A DNA stretch of 64,000 nucleotides from NCBI GenBank assembly GCA_019914945.1, contig CM034112.1, positions 3,185,001 to 3,249,000 on the forward strand, given 5' to 3'. Source of the stretch: Typha latifolia. Lineage: Eukaryota > Streptophyta > Magnoliopsida > Poales > Typhaceae. Shown piece by piece: positions 10,043 to 21,914 of this stretch; position 1 is the first letter of the stretch; every line of letters begins with the position of its first letter. The notes under the pieces were generated by a model. That model had not been told where the DNA came from and did not search any database. It was given only the letters and a program-made list of their open reading frames with translations. The translations under genes and the position numbers were made by a program.

Positions 10043-13000
10043 TTTATTTAATTATGTGTCTTTTCGAGAACATGCAGTACGGATTAACTTAATAATTGAT
10101 ATTCAACTACTACTAAAACTATTTCGGGGTTTCTGGCGGAATCTTTGATGATAGACGGTAATAGCGAAGTTACGTACAGTGTTTTAATAAAAAAAAGTAC
10201 TAAATATCAATTACGGGGAGAATTGAAATTTATCGTGAGTTTAATATTTTTTTTATTATGAAATACTACTTCTTATTTAACATCATCATAATTTAGTTTT
10301 AAAATATAAATACTATTCATCAAAATTACATCTCAAATCACACACCAACCTAATTATTAATTTATTCTTAATATTTATCACTCCCGGACAAATTTCCATA
10401 AGCACTCTTAGTTTACTCTACAAATAAAGCCAAATTTAGGATAAATATTCATAAAGTAAACTATTATTTTGATCAGATTGGACCAAAGCTCGTAGGCTTC
10501 GGGTGGCGCCCGCGCCCTTCCTCCCGCCGTTGCCGCCTTCGCGGCCGTTGGCGGATTTGCATGATATTATGACAAATTGACAACAATCATTCCTGCGAAG
10601 CTCTAGGCTCATCGTGAAATCCGAGTTTGCCGGTGGCATAGTCGACGAGGATTTCGTTTTGCAGGTAACTCTGTTCGATGGAATGCCAGAGCGAGGTTCT
10701 TTTGCCTCCTCGAATTCGAACACTATTGATTATTCTTGTGAACTTTCTTTATAGATTGCTGATTGCGATAAACCAGTCAATACATGTAGCGTTCGTTTGC
10801 GGTCAGCTGTTCAAGATGATGTTTACCAACGATCAAAGGCAGACTTGAGCGCACTGGAAGATATAGCACCCCAAGGGCCCAATACCTTCAGGTTTTTCCC
10901 TCTCTCGATGATTCGTATATGCCTATGTATTCCACTTTGCTACTATTACTACCCAAATCAATACAATCGAACACCCGAGATGTTAGATGCACTATATACT
11001 TGGGTGATAACTAGGATCATAAGTCATAACAAATGCTAGCAGATTATAGTGTGTCGAAGTTATGCTTGAGATTCTTAAATTAGAGTAGCTAGAAACCAAT
11101 GTATCTAGTTTTATTTGCGTGTAAGAATGCTTTGATTGATGAACATTGTTCATATTTTTGTCTTTGATGTGTACTTGTAGGCATGGCTATTAAAGTCATT
11201 ATAATTATTTTCTCTTTATTTTCTGTAGTTTTACTCATTACTTTGGTATTTGTTGCAGGATCTTGTAAACGAGTTCCAGATTGCAACTAATGAAGGTAAA
11301 TGTTGCTAGTTCTCTTTATTATTCGTCTCTCACTTGTTTCTTGTTTTCTGGATTTTGTGAATTCAGAAAATTACATTTTACAAATTTGTTGATAGATATT
11401 ATGTTTGCTTTGTTTCCACTCAGATCAAAATAGTTGCATTTGTGGGAAAGATTCTTCTCTTTGCAAGATAGCATAAGTAGAATGAGTTGAATGCAACAGT
11501 TACATAATTATATTCATGTTTCATTTCATTTCATCTAATATGATATGTCGTATCCACGGGCATATGGCATAGCATTTCTGGCAGAATTTTTGTTCTCCAT
11601 GTATATTTTTATTTTTCTCAGTATGAAATTCTTATTTTCGCAATAGTTGGGTTACAGCAATCATAAGAAATTCAGTGTGATACTGCGATATCTTTGATGA
11701 GGCATAGTAGAAGACCATGCAGGCTTGGCTGAGAGCCAATCTTGCCTTTGCCATGCCAAATGGCATGTCAACAGCTGAATCTTTCTCTTCTGTGCCCTGG
11801 AAAGTAAATTCTATCTCCATGTACCTGTTATAGAGCTCTAGGTTGAGAAGGCAAATCAGATATTCAAAGTTAGACAGAAATTCTATTGGTACTTCTTTAG
11901 GTTTTACTGCAAGAGTAACATGTCTGCCATTCATAAGATAAGAATGATGTTTCTTAGAGTTACTCTTAGCTTAGTTTTGTGTAGGCTGCTAGTATGGACT
12001 TCTGTATGAAAGCATATAACTGGAGCACAACGTGACATATGGGTATGTTCACATCATGCCTGGATATAATGAATTTGCCATATGTTAGATGTGGACATAT
12101 ACGCATGGATATGATATAACATATTGGCTATTGTAGCATTTCTATAACTCTTAGAATCATCACAATTTAGAACTTGTTGAACTCGATGTTATTTGAGCTT
12201 ATGCACTTCTATTTTCACATATGCAATAGAATCAAAAGAGAGAATTGTCGCAAACTTGGTGAACTTTACATATGATCCTTACAATTATGCATTTCTATGC
12301 CAAGTACTAAACTGTTTCAATTTTGTGGACATTAAACTTGGAGTCCTTATTGTTCCAAATTTAATATGTATATATATACTGTGTAATCAGCTAAATATTT
12401 TGGAGTTGTTTCTGGACTGCATAACAGAACCAAATGAAAAACTCAGAAATTGGCATCGGTGGAATATGTAATTCATGTTCTGGTGAGATTGTATTATGTT
12501 CGTCCCTTACATGTATCTTTCATTTTAATATAGAGATAAAAAATTTGATCAAGAATTAAATCAGTAGTGATTGATTCCATCCAATTCAAGAGAAGAAAGA
12601 TATGAATGTTAGGTGGCAATATATCCAGATTATAATACTTGGGGTTTGTTCTTTGCATGTGTTTTGCTTTTTTTGACATAAAATGACAATGTGCTTACTA
12701 CACTTCAGACCCAGCAAATCCTGTGATTATTATTCAGGTTGGTGGAATTCTACTGATCATACAATGCTTATGTAGTCCAGTTAAAAATACTGCAAGTATC
12801 TTGACCTGAAAAATGTATATTGTCTATTTTAACTTGTCCTGAATAAAGAAGGTAAATGAAACTTTAAGATTTCCATTCGACAAACTGTTGGTAATTTCAT
12901 GTATTTGACATGAATTTTTTATTAACTTTGAGCTAAATTTTAAGTGGGGCCCACACATTATTAATGATGGTTTAATAGTGGAATTAATTTAGCTCAAAGA

Positions 13001-13278
13001 TTACTTTACTGTCATATATTCACTTAGTCAAATCCATGAAGAGAAGTGAATGAAAATTGGCTCTAAAGTGGGTATCATGGCAATGAAAAATAAAGAAAAG
13101 TGAGTTACCGCCAACAATCTTATTTAATTTATTTGTTTTGATTAGATTTTTTTTGTGACTCTTTAGAATCAGATTGTTACTGCCAACAATCTTAAGACCA
13201 ATTCTTTGGTTGTTACTCTGATTCCAATTAGTGTTCTTTTCTTCTGATCAGATTTCTATTTTTCTTTCAATCTTTTAG
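10043..13278. other. Region without an assigned gene
   Basis: Contains a GC-rich patch at 10480-10560 and three exon-like blocks on the plus strand: up to 10664 (ends TTGCAG|GTAACT), 10755-10891 (after ATAG, encoding CDKPVNTCSVRLRSAVQDDV), and 11259-11295 (TTGCAG|GATCTTG...GAAG|GTAAAT). Joining the last two in phase creates a stop, so they do not form a consistent gene model. An open 100-codon frame at 11632-11934 on the minus strand has balanced composition but no recognised family. The rest is AT-rich. Confidence 0.35.
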
Positions 13279-14475
13279 ATGGCTGAAATAGTAAAGGGTA
13301 CTATTTCGCCTATCACTGCTCCTCCAGTACCTACAGTTCGTAGAGAAAAGTCTGAGAAGTTCTGTGGTGCAGAATTTAAGATATGGCAACAGAAAATGCT
13401 CTTTTATCTGACCACCTTGAATTTGGCTAAATTCTTACATGAAGATGTGCCTGAACTCCGAAAGGAGGAAACTGATAGGCAAGTAATTATTGCAGTGGAT
13501 GCGTGGAAGCACGCCGACTTCCTTTGCCGAAACTATATTCTCAATGGACTGGACAACTCGTTGTATAACGTATATAGTTTAGTAAAAACGTCTAAGAAAT
13601 TATGGGAATCTTTAGACAAGAAGTACGAGACAGAAGATGCCGGTGCAAAGAAATTTATAGTCGGTAAATTTCTTGAGTACAAGATGGTTGACACTAAACC
13701 AGTGATTAACCAGTTGTAAGATCTTCAAGTGATAATTCATGAGATTCATGCTGAAGGGATGGTGATTAATGAATCATTCCAAGTGGCGGCTATTATAGAA
13801 AAACTGCCACCATCTTGGAGGGATTTCAAAAATTACCTAAAACACAAGCGCAAGGAAATGACACTTGAAGGACTTATTGTCAGATTGAGGAGTGAAGAAG
13901 ACAATCGTACTGCTGAAAAGAAAATTGGAAGCCAGTACGTGTCAAAGGCAAATGTTGTGGAGTTCACAAAGGACAAGAAAATGTAGCATACCAGTGAAGA
14001 CTCTAAAAGTGCCAATGCAAAGAAGTTTAAGGGCAAATGTTACGTCTGTGACAAGCAAGGGCATCATGCTCAGGACTGTCGTTTGCGAAAAAAGAAGGAG
14101 AACTCAAAGAAGGAGAACTCTGAAAAGAAGAAACCACAAGCCAATGTAACTGAAGTGGAAAACCTTCATTCTGATATCGATGACATGCACCTCTCCGCTA
14201 TTGTCTCGGAAGTAAACCTGATTGGTGGTAATCCTAAAGAATGGTGGGTAGACACTGGAGCTACTCGACACATTTGTGCCAATAGGTGGATACTTTCATC
14301 TTATCAAACAGCAACAGATAAAAAACTTTATATGGGCAATTCAGCAACTTCCAAGGTGGAAGGAATAGAGAAGGTCGTGTTAAAATTGACTTCAGGAAAA
14401 GAACTTACTCTTAATGATGTAATGCATGTGCCTGACATTCGAAAAAATCTGGTTTCGGGATCATTATTGAGTAAG
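13279..14475 (+). pseudogene. Copia gag-protease remnant
   Basis: Starts [11 protein letters not shown] and runs through a UBN2-type gag ([12 protein letters not shown], then [10 protein letters not shown]) with a stop at 13717, continues in the same frame to a second stop at 13984, then a zinc knuckle [14 protein letters not shown] (CX2CX4HX4C, about 14040-14080) and the aspartic protease signature [12 protein letters not shown] (about 14244-14278). The frame ends at LVSGSLLSK where the solo LTR is inserted. Two in-frame stops show it is dead. Confidence 0.88.
14471..14475 (+). repeat. Left target-site duplication GTAAG
   Basis: GTAAG at 14471-14475 is repeated at 17398-17402, flanking the TG...CA ends of the inserted LTR exactly. 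Confidence 0.92.
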
Positions 14476-14852
14476 TGTAACACCCGTTAAAATAAAAATA
14501 AAAATAAAAAAAAAAATTTAGTGCACGCGCCATGCGCGTGCACCCTAACCGCAGCGCATGCATTGGCGCGTGCGCTGACTCCTTCTTCCCCCTCCCCCAC
14601 CTCTCGCAGTCAGTTGCGAGAGGTGGGAGAGAGGTGCGCCGGAGTGGAGTTAACTCTACTCCGTTGCCCTCTCCACCTCTTCTCTATTTAATCTCCTCTC
14701 CTTCCCCTCGAGTTTCCCTCTTTTTCGCAATTTCCTCTTCTTCGCTCTTCCCTCCTCTCTTTTCTTTTCCGAGCTGCCGAAGTCCTCGTCGCGGGCAGCA
14801 AGTCACCGGAGCACCGGCAATCAACCAAAACCCCCCTCACCTCGATCCTCAG

Positions 14853-16088
14853 GTTAGCCTTCACCCCCTCTTTAGTTCAATTTGAAAATAGCCTAATTAA
14901 TCATGCGTAATTACGATTTTATTTTCATCTTCTTCCGCCGGGGAAATTCGCCGACCAGCGACCTCGGGTCGACCACCCACTGGTCCGGGAAGTTTTCCCG
15001 CTTCAACCCCTTGCTGTGGGTACCCAAATTGGGTCCCTACAGGGCATGAGGAAGGCGATGCCATGTCGCCTCCCACCGCTGGGTTTCTTCAGCACAAGCG
15101 GCCACCACCGGCGGTGGTGGCCTCACTCATCAACCTTGGCTGACCCACCTTTTCACTTGGAAGAGGTAGGTACCCGAGAAGAGGGCTTCGAGCCCACCTA
15201 GCTCTAAGTTGAAAACTCCATGGCCGCCGGCCATGGAGTTCCTCAACTCTCTCTCTCTCTCCGGCCGCGCTAGCCGGAGGATCTGATCACTCCTGCACCC
15301 TAGTCGACTTGGGGAGGAGTTGCCGGTGACGAGGATAACTAGCAGCACTATCCCTTTCTCCTCTATTTCTCCTTCTCTGGCAAGGAGAACGAGGAGAAGG
15401 TGGTCTCTCTCTAGGCTGTGGCGTGGGTTGTGCTGCAGCCCAGGTCCTCAGACCCCTTTTTCTCTAAGGTCTCGGTGGACTGGGCTCTGGAGCCCAGTCC
15501 ACCCCCTTAGTTTCTGGTAGGCTGCGGTAGGCCCCGCAGCCCACGTCCTCTTTTGTCTGACTGGGCTTTGGAGTCCAGTCCACCTTCTCACCTTGCTGGA
15601 CTGGGCCCTTGAGCCAGTCCAGAGCACTTTTGACTCCTCATTCTGTTGGACTGGGCTTTTGAGCCCAGTCCACTACCTCAGTCCGGTGGGGCCGCAGTGT
15701 AGGTCTGCAGCCCACTCTCCCTCTCTCACTCTCACCTAAATTGCTGGGCCTTGAGCCCAGCCCAACCTTTAACATTTTAACCCTAGACTAATTTATTATG
15801 AGTCTTTTTTTTTATTAAATTCTGTTAGCTACCTAAATTGTAATTATTATAATTTTCTCAACCTTGTTATTAATAAAATTAGGAACTATACAAAATCAAA
15901 ATAGGTATTTGAATTCTTTTCAATTACCTTCACATTTACAATGTGAACGTCTCTAAATGACCATTATCATTTTTTTAATTAAGACAAATAATATCTCGGA
16001 CCTAGAGAATCAAACTTAAGTTTATACAACAAGATGATTAGTTTATAAGTTCATTAATCTTATGTTTATTTTATTTATAAATTATTAG
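14853..16088 (+). other. Intron-like 1,236-bp segment inside the LTR
   Basis: This block is missing from the second LTR copy. It begins GTTAGC after CCTCAG and ends TTTATAAATTATTAG before ATCCATTATTG. Removing it leaves GATCCTCAG|ATCCATTA, which matches GATCCACAG|ACCCATTA in the other copy, followed by continuing similarity (GAATCTCGA). The 5' part is GC-rich with hairpins; the last 300 bp are A/T-rich as in plant introns. No target duplication surrounds it. Confidence 0.6.
15474..15761. repeat. Array of GGACTGGGCT / AGCCCAGTCC hairpins
   Basis: Five palindromes: 15474-15503 (13-bp perfect arms GGTGGACTGGGCT, 4-bp loop), about 15558-15581 (one mismatch), about 15595-15622 (imperfect), 15648-15672 (10-bp or longer perfect arms), and 15743-15761 (shorter, GCTGGGC/GCCCAGC). 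Between them are shorter palindromes of GCTGCGG/CCGCAGC type (about 15517-15543, 15686-15714). Confidence 0.88.
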
Positions 16089-17397
16089 ATCCATTATTGT
16101 GCGGGAAGAATCTCGAAAATCAAGAAGAGCCGACTGATTAGGAGAGTAAGACGGATTCCAGGAATAACTTAGGCGAGTAGAATTCTATAATAGTCTTTGA
16201 TACATGCATACTTATGTCAATTCTTACCTGTAATAATTAAATGTCGTTTTCTTACTTGTGAGACTTATATGACATTTCATCTTTGCATTTAGTTACATGT
16301 CAATTCTTACTTGCATTATTTATCACTTAATGCACATGTGTGATAGACTTTATGCTTGCTTATAATATCTGTTATTGTGATGATTATGTTAAATAAATAA
16401 TAGAGGTCATGGCACCACGTGCACGTATCACTGTTAGTCAAGTCCCAGTTAGGCAGTGCCCTTTTACCCACTCAACCCGGGGTTAGGGGTAGAGTGTATA
16501 TTATATAGTATTATATTAGCGGCCCACACCTGAGGTCGGTAGCTGGTGGAGCATTCAGGTGATTACACTGCCCTAGTTGGAGACTTGACTAGTATGATAT
16601 TAGAAAAGATGATTGAGAGGTAGGGATTGTAGTTCTAGCGGTACCCGAGGACGCAGGGTCAGGGCGTCTATTGAGATGTGTGCTCTTATCAGTCGTATGT
16701 GATGATTTCGCTTTGTGCGATAATTACTAGAACGGTGTTGAGAGGCCTACGACTGGGGTCCTTAGTCTGATGGCCACAGACAACCGGTCATATGCAGCGT
16801 CGCCAGGCATGTATAGGCGATAATACCGCTAGCTAACTAGCCCCCCTCGATTTTTATGGTGTTTATGAGATATGTTATTGTGACTCGACTTCTGTGCGGA
16901 TTTTTATGTAAAATGAACTATAATGAAGGAAGCTACTAAAAGTCATAATGTACATTTTTTTTTCCTGACATGTTATGAGTTGCATTTTTATTTATCATGT
17001 AATATTCTTAGATTATTATTAGATTTTACTTAATGAGCCCCGTGCTCACCGTCATTTTTGGTGAAAATATTTCAGAGATGATTATAGAGGATGCGGACAC
17101 CGAGGAGTAGCAGATTCATTTCCTTTATTTTTTTTAACATTTGTTTATTCTATTATTTCCAGTTGGACTTAGTCCCTGCGACGGTATTTATGTTTTAACA
17201 AATTTGTGATGGACTTGTATTCCTAGAGGCTTGTTGAGGCCTGTGATATTATAATTCTGGATTATTTGTTAGATTATTATGGTATTTCTTGACTTATTCA
17301 GATACTTGGTGAAATTATTTCACTGACAGGTCACGTGGGAATCACGTGGACATGCTCCACATGAGGAACACGTGAATTTTTGGAAGTGGGTGTTTCA

Positions 17398-20085
17398 GTA
17401 AGAAAGGTTTTAAGTTGGTGTTTGAGTCTGATAAGTTTATACTTACAAAAAATAGCATGTATGTTGGAAGGGGCTACTTGTCAAATAACCTCTTTAAGAT
17501 GAATGTAATGACTGTAACGCCAAGAATAAATAAAGAGGAATCTTCTTCTTATTTGCTTGAGTCTTGTGAAATTTGGCATGGTAGATTATGACATGTTAAT
17601 TATGGTACATTGCGTAGATGAATTAATCTTAACATATTGCCTAATTTTCAATTTGATTTAAATAAAAATGTGAAATATGTGTTGAAGCCAAATTGGCTAA
17701 TACTTCGTTTCATTCCATTGAACGAAGTACATAACCTCTAGAACTTATACATACCGATGTATATGATTTGAAATTTGTTCAAACTAGAGGTGGAAAAAAG
17801 TATTTTATTACTTTTATTGACGATTGCACAAAATACTATTATGTGTATTTGCTAAGAAGCAAAGATGAGGCATTAGAAATGTTTATACATTTCAAAATTG
17901 AGGTTAAGAACCAACTTTGCAGAAAGATTAAAATGCTAAGAAGTGATAGAGGTGGTAAATATGAGTCACCATTTGCACAAATATATGCAGAAAATGGAAT
18001 TATTCATCAAACATAGGCTCCTTACGCTCCACAGCAAAATGGCATTGCTGAACGTAAGAATAGAACTCTGAAAGAGATGATGAATGTCATGTTAATAAGT
18101 TCTAGTTTACCTCAGAATTTGTGGGGGGAAGTTTTGCTTTCTGCAAATCACATTCTCAACTGGTTACCCCATAAGAAATTGGATAAAACACTTTATGAGT
18201 TATGAAAAGATCGAGAACCTAGCAATAAATTCTTAAGAGTGTGGGGGTGCCTAGCAAATGTTGCAATTCTAGTTCTTAAAAGAACAAAAATTAGACCTAA
18301 AACTATTGATTGTATATTCATTGGTTATGCTCATAATAGTAGTGCATATCGATTCCTGGTTCACAAATCAGATAATTCTGAGGTACATGAGAATACAATT
18401 ATTGAGTTTAAGAATGCATCATTCTTTGAGAATATATTTCTATATAAATCTACATCAGAAGTAAGTTCTCTCAAAAGAACTTATGAAAATAAGCAGGACC
18501 AAGAGTCTATGCAAGAAGGAAATGATAATAAACATAAACGAAGTAAGAGGGCAAGGACTTCTACGTCTTTTGGTCCTGATTTTCTAACATATTTGTTAGA
18601 AAAAGAACCTCAGAGTTATAAAGAAGCAATGTCTACTCCTGAAGCTTTTTTATGGAAAGAAGCCATTGATAGTGAAGTTGAATCCATTTTGCAAAATCAT
18701 ACCTGGGAATTGGTGGATCTTCCACGAGGGTGTAAACCTTTGGGTTACAAATCGATATTCAAAAGGAAGATGAAAGCAGATGGTTCAATTAACAAATACA
18801 AGGCGAGACTTATAGTCAAAGGATATAGACAGACAGAGGGAATATATTACTTTGATATATATTCACCTGTAACAAGAATAACGTCTATCCGATTAATAAT
18901 TGCTCTAGAGACATAATATAATCTGGAAATATTTCAGATGGATGTGAAAACTGTATTCTTAAATGACGAATTAAATGAAGAAATCTATATGGAACGACCC
19001 GAAGGGTTTGTGACTCCAGGACAAGAGAGAAAGGTATGCAAATTAGTTAAGTCTCTTTATGGGCTTAAACAAGCACCTAAACAATGGCATGAAAATTTTG
19101 ACTTAGTTATGATGTCAAATGGTTTTCACATCACATTAATGAATGTGATAAATGTGTTTATGTGAAATGCACTTCAGATAATTATATCATTGTATATCTA
19201 TATGTGGATGGCATGATAATAACCGGTAGCAATATTAATGTCATTAAAGCTACCAAGAACATGTTGGCTAACAAGTTCGATATGAAAGATATGGGAGTTG
19301 CAGATGTGATTCTTGGTATAAAGATCACTAAAGCAACTGAAGGGTATGTTATATCTCAATCACATTATATTGAGAAATTGCTCGATAAATTTGATAAAGA
19401 TAATAACAATATAGCCAGAACACTTGTAGATGTGAATCTTCATCTCACAAAGAATACAGGTGAATGTATATCTCAGTTAGAATATTCTCGGATAATAGGC
19501 AGTTTGATGTACGTCATGAATTGCACTCGTTCGGATATTGCGTACTCCGTGAGTAAACTGAGTAGATATACAAGTGATCCAGACAGTGATCACTGGAATT
19601 GAAGGGTACAGTGATGCAAACTAGATTTCTGATACAAAAGATACCAAATTCACGAGCGGATATGTCTTTACACTTGGAGGTGCATCTATTTCATGGAAAT
19701 TTTCTAAACAAACATGTATAGCTAGATCTACTATGGAATCTGAATTCATAGCATTAGATAAGGCTGAAAAAGAAGCATAATGGCTTCGAAATTTCTTAGA
19801 AGATATTCTTATGTGGCCAAAACCTGTGTCCGCAATTTGCATACATTGCGATAGTCAATCGGCTATAGGAAGGGCACAGAGTCAAATGTATAATGGTAAG
19901 TCACGACCTATTTGTCGAATTATACACTTGGGTCTCTGTACTTTCTATACAATTCTTCTTTGAAGAAAGAGATTCTGAAACATGAAGTCCTCAGAATCAT
20001 TAGAGAATATGCTGTTGCTGAATATGTTAATGTGAACTTCAGCAATCTGGTCAAAGCATTTTTGGACAATCATGTGAACCAGTGA
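17398..20085 (+). pseudogene. Copia integrase, reverse transcriptase and RNase H remnants
   Basis: Continues the frame broken at 14475. GAG-pre-integrase remains to about 17760; integrase core about 17790-18240 (FIDDCTKYYYVYLL, LRSDRGGKYES, then QQNGIAERKNRTL with a TAG before APYAPQQ); connector; reverse transcriptase about 18590-19590 (HTWELVDLP, QMDVKTVFLN, SLYGLKQAPKQWHE, YLYVDGMIITG). The catalytic YVDD box reads YVDG, so one metal-binding aspartate is lost. A deletion removes the segment after SDHW at about 19598, joining directly to RNase H (GYSDAN, then MESEFIAL), which ends at NHVNQ and TGA 20083-20085. Multiple stops and a frameshift near 19160 make it non-functional. Confidence 0.88.
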
Positions 20086-21095
20086 GGATAACCAGTTTAT
20101 CCGAAGGTGAGGCTTCTAACATGACATGCTATTGTCTACCTCATTATTAGGACTTCTTTTACGTTTGTCTTGACTTTGTTCTCTGTTGTTTTCTGTTGCA
20201 GGTGACATGTGATTGAATTATTTATCGCAACCTCTCTAATAGATAAATTATGAGAATCGGGTCGAAGGAATGAAGATGCATTGTGAGTTGTTTGTTATCC
20301 TTACAAGATATTCAATATTTGAGCAAGTTCCTTCTGTCTTCAATCTTATTCAGATTAATGTCTCAATGGAAAGGAAGACATGCAGAAAATGGCTCTGCTT
20401 ATCATGTTAGTCTCCCTTTGATGTAGAATTTTGATGCCAATGCAACTTAAACATTATTGCACTCTGTGATTATTAGGTTTGAGTGGGCACGATGGATATA
20501 TTTGGAGCAATTTTATTTGAAAATAATTTACTGTTATGAACTAGATCTGGACCGATTTGAATGTAAGAAAGTTATAAAAATTTATGTGATAGTAACCTCG
20601 TGACTTAGGGTTCCAATGGTTTCACATGAATCCAACGTCGAGATGAAAAATTATAAATGAAAGAGTGGAGGAATGTCTAAATAAGATAGAGTAGTAAATA
20701 TCCGATGTTTTAGCGGTCATCGGAGGGTGGCAGACGGTCAAGGTTGGTGGTGGACGACTGTAAAGTAGGGTGGCTGCTAGAGGAAGGTGGTGGCTAGGAT
20801 GGTAGTGCCCAGTAAGGTAGGGTGACTACTAGAAAAAGATGATGACTAGAGTTTGGATGCTTGAAGATGGGTCTAGGGTTATGATCTACTTTTATGAAGA
20901 TAAATGCAATCTAATAACTATAATTAAAGATGAAGACAAAGAATAATTTTTGCTAAACTCAGATTCATTCAATGATTATAACCAACACATGTTCACTCCT
21001 ATTTATAGAAGTAAAAACCCTAACAGATCAGATCCACATGCGGATTATTTTATTTATTTGAAACTTAAAACAATATGATATATCTAACTAACTAA
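20086..21095. other. Spacer with dispersed repeat after the copia element
   Basis: Includes the 3' flank of the copia element (the 3' LTR was not recognised) and the dispersed repeat described separately from 20532. Confidence 0.5.
20532..20800 (+). repeat. Dispersed repeat starting TGTTATGAACTAGATCTGG
   Basis: Shares its first bases TGTTATGAACTAGATCTGG, and further in AAATATCCGATGTT and CGGAGGGTGGC, with the reverse complement of 40274-40030. The start TG and an abrupt shared boundary suggest an LTR, but no duplication or matching end was found. Confidence 0.7.
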
Positions 21096-21914
21096 GGAAA
21101 ATTTTATTTCGCTCCCTTCTTTTTGTCTTATTTTTGTTTCGACTCCTTTTTATGCCTTCCTAAATCGACCCTTGCTTTTTATAGTAAGTTTTTAAAAAAG
21201 CCCTCGGGTTAGCTTTAACCCGATGGAACATGACAGAATGCCATTTTTTTAGTTTTTTTAAGACATAACTTCTCAAATACCAAAAATGCCCATCATAATT
21301 TACTAATATCTACCATAGGTCATCCTCAATTTTTTGCTTGGTCTTTCTTTGGGGCAAGGAAAAAGATCATCTCTAGGGTAAGAAAGAAAAATATCATCTC
21401 TACTGTAGGTCTCTCTCTAGGGTAAGAAAAAGATTATCTCCCCATTCTGGTGAACTAGGGAAGAGAGATTGGAGAAGAGAGCTCAATAACTAGCACCTTC
21501 GCCTTTCTCTTCAAGAATGTCTAAGTAAATCTTAAGATTAGAAGAGAAAGAGAAATTGGGGAAGAAAGATCAGTGAAGATAGATTGGGAAAGGGAGATTA
21601 GAAGAGAGATTGGGGAATGGGGTTTTTGGATGAGAAAGATAGGGTTTTCAGATGAGAGATTGAGAAAAGATGGGTTTTACTAAATGTAAATGGGTTGGGT
21701 TTACTAACGGGTATGGATATGAATATCCAAAGATATACTAGTAATTTGAGTACCGTGGGTTAGTTTAACCTGAAGTAAGTTAGTCTCTGTGACAATAGCT
21801 AACATACAGAATGTATAGTAGATAGCAAATATAAAAAGCAGGGATCGATTTAGGCAGGCAGAAAAAGGAGGGGTTGAAATAAAAATAAAGTAACAAGGCG
21901 AAATAAATTTTGCC
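21096..21914. mobile_element. Non-autonomous Mutator-like element with long TIRs
   Basis: The left arm (GGAAAATTTTATTTCGC...CTAAATCGACCCTTGCTTTT) and the reverse complement of the right arm (GGCAAAATTTATTTCGC...CTAAATCGATCCCTGCTTTT) align over about 100 bp or more. The element is bordered by AACTAACTAA on both sides, a 10-bp duplication, although the local AACT repeat means the true length could be 9-10. No transposase inside; the centre is purine-rich with GAAGAGAGATTGGGGAA-like repeats. TIR length and duplication size point to the Mutator superfamily. Confidence 0.82.

Larger units (their letters stand above)
14476..17397 (+). mobile_element. Long solo LTR (TGTAACACCC...GGGTGTTTCA)
   Basis: The 2,922-bp unit begins TGTAACACCC, ends GGGTGTTTCA, and is bordered by the 5-bp duplication GTAAG, so it is one LTR left after recombination between the two LTRs of an inserted element. 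The restored host reading LLSKKGFKLVFESDKF across the junction confirms the borders. The first 350 bp are GC- and CT-rich with a TATA-like TATTTAA near 14695. It has no internal coding region. Size and lack of internal domain prevent family assignment; the 5-bp duplication and length fit a Ty3/gypsy type. The same family occurs inverted at 52332-54021. Confidence 0.9.
13279..20085 (+). mobile_element. Degenerate Ty1/copia retrotransposon interrupted by a solo LTR
   Basis: Gag, protease, integrase, reverse transcriptase and RNase H occur in copia order on the plus strand, with many stops and a deletion between reverse transcriptase and RNase H. The element is split within the region after protease by a 2,922-bp solo LTR at 14476-17397. 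I could not find its own LTRs, a tRNA primer site or a polypurine tract in the flanks, so its true ends are unknown and the coordinates cover coding remains only. Confidence 0.9.

Noticed and set aside
11632..11934. 100-codon minus-strand frame as a gene
   Set aside because: Composition is acceptable but no family, splice partners or promoter could be identified; mentioned only within the region note.
13279..20085. Copia element as a domesticated host gene
   Set aside because: Several stops, a frameshift, the lost YVDD aspartate, an internal deletion and a 2.9-kb insertion show it is dead.
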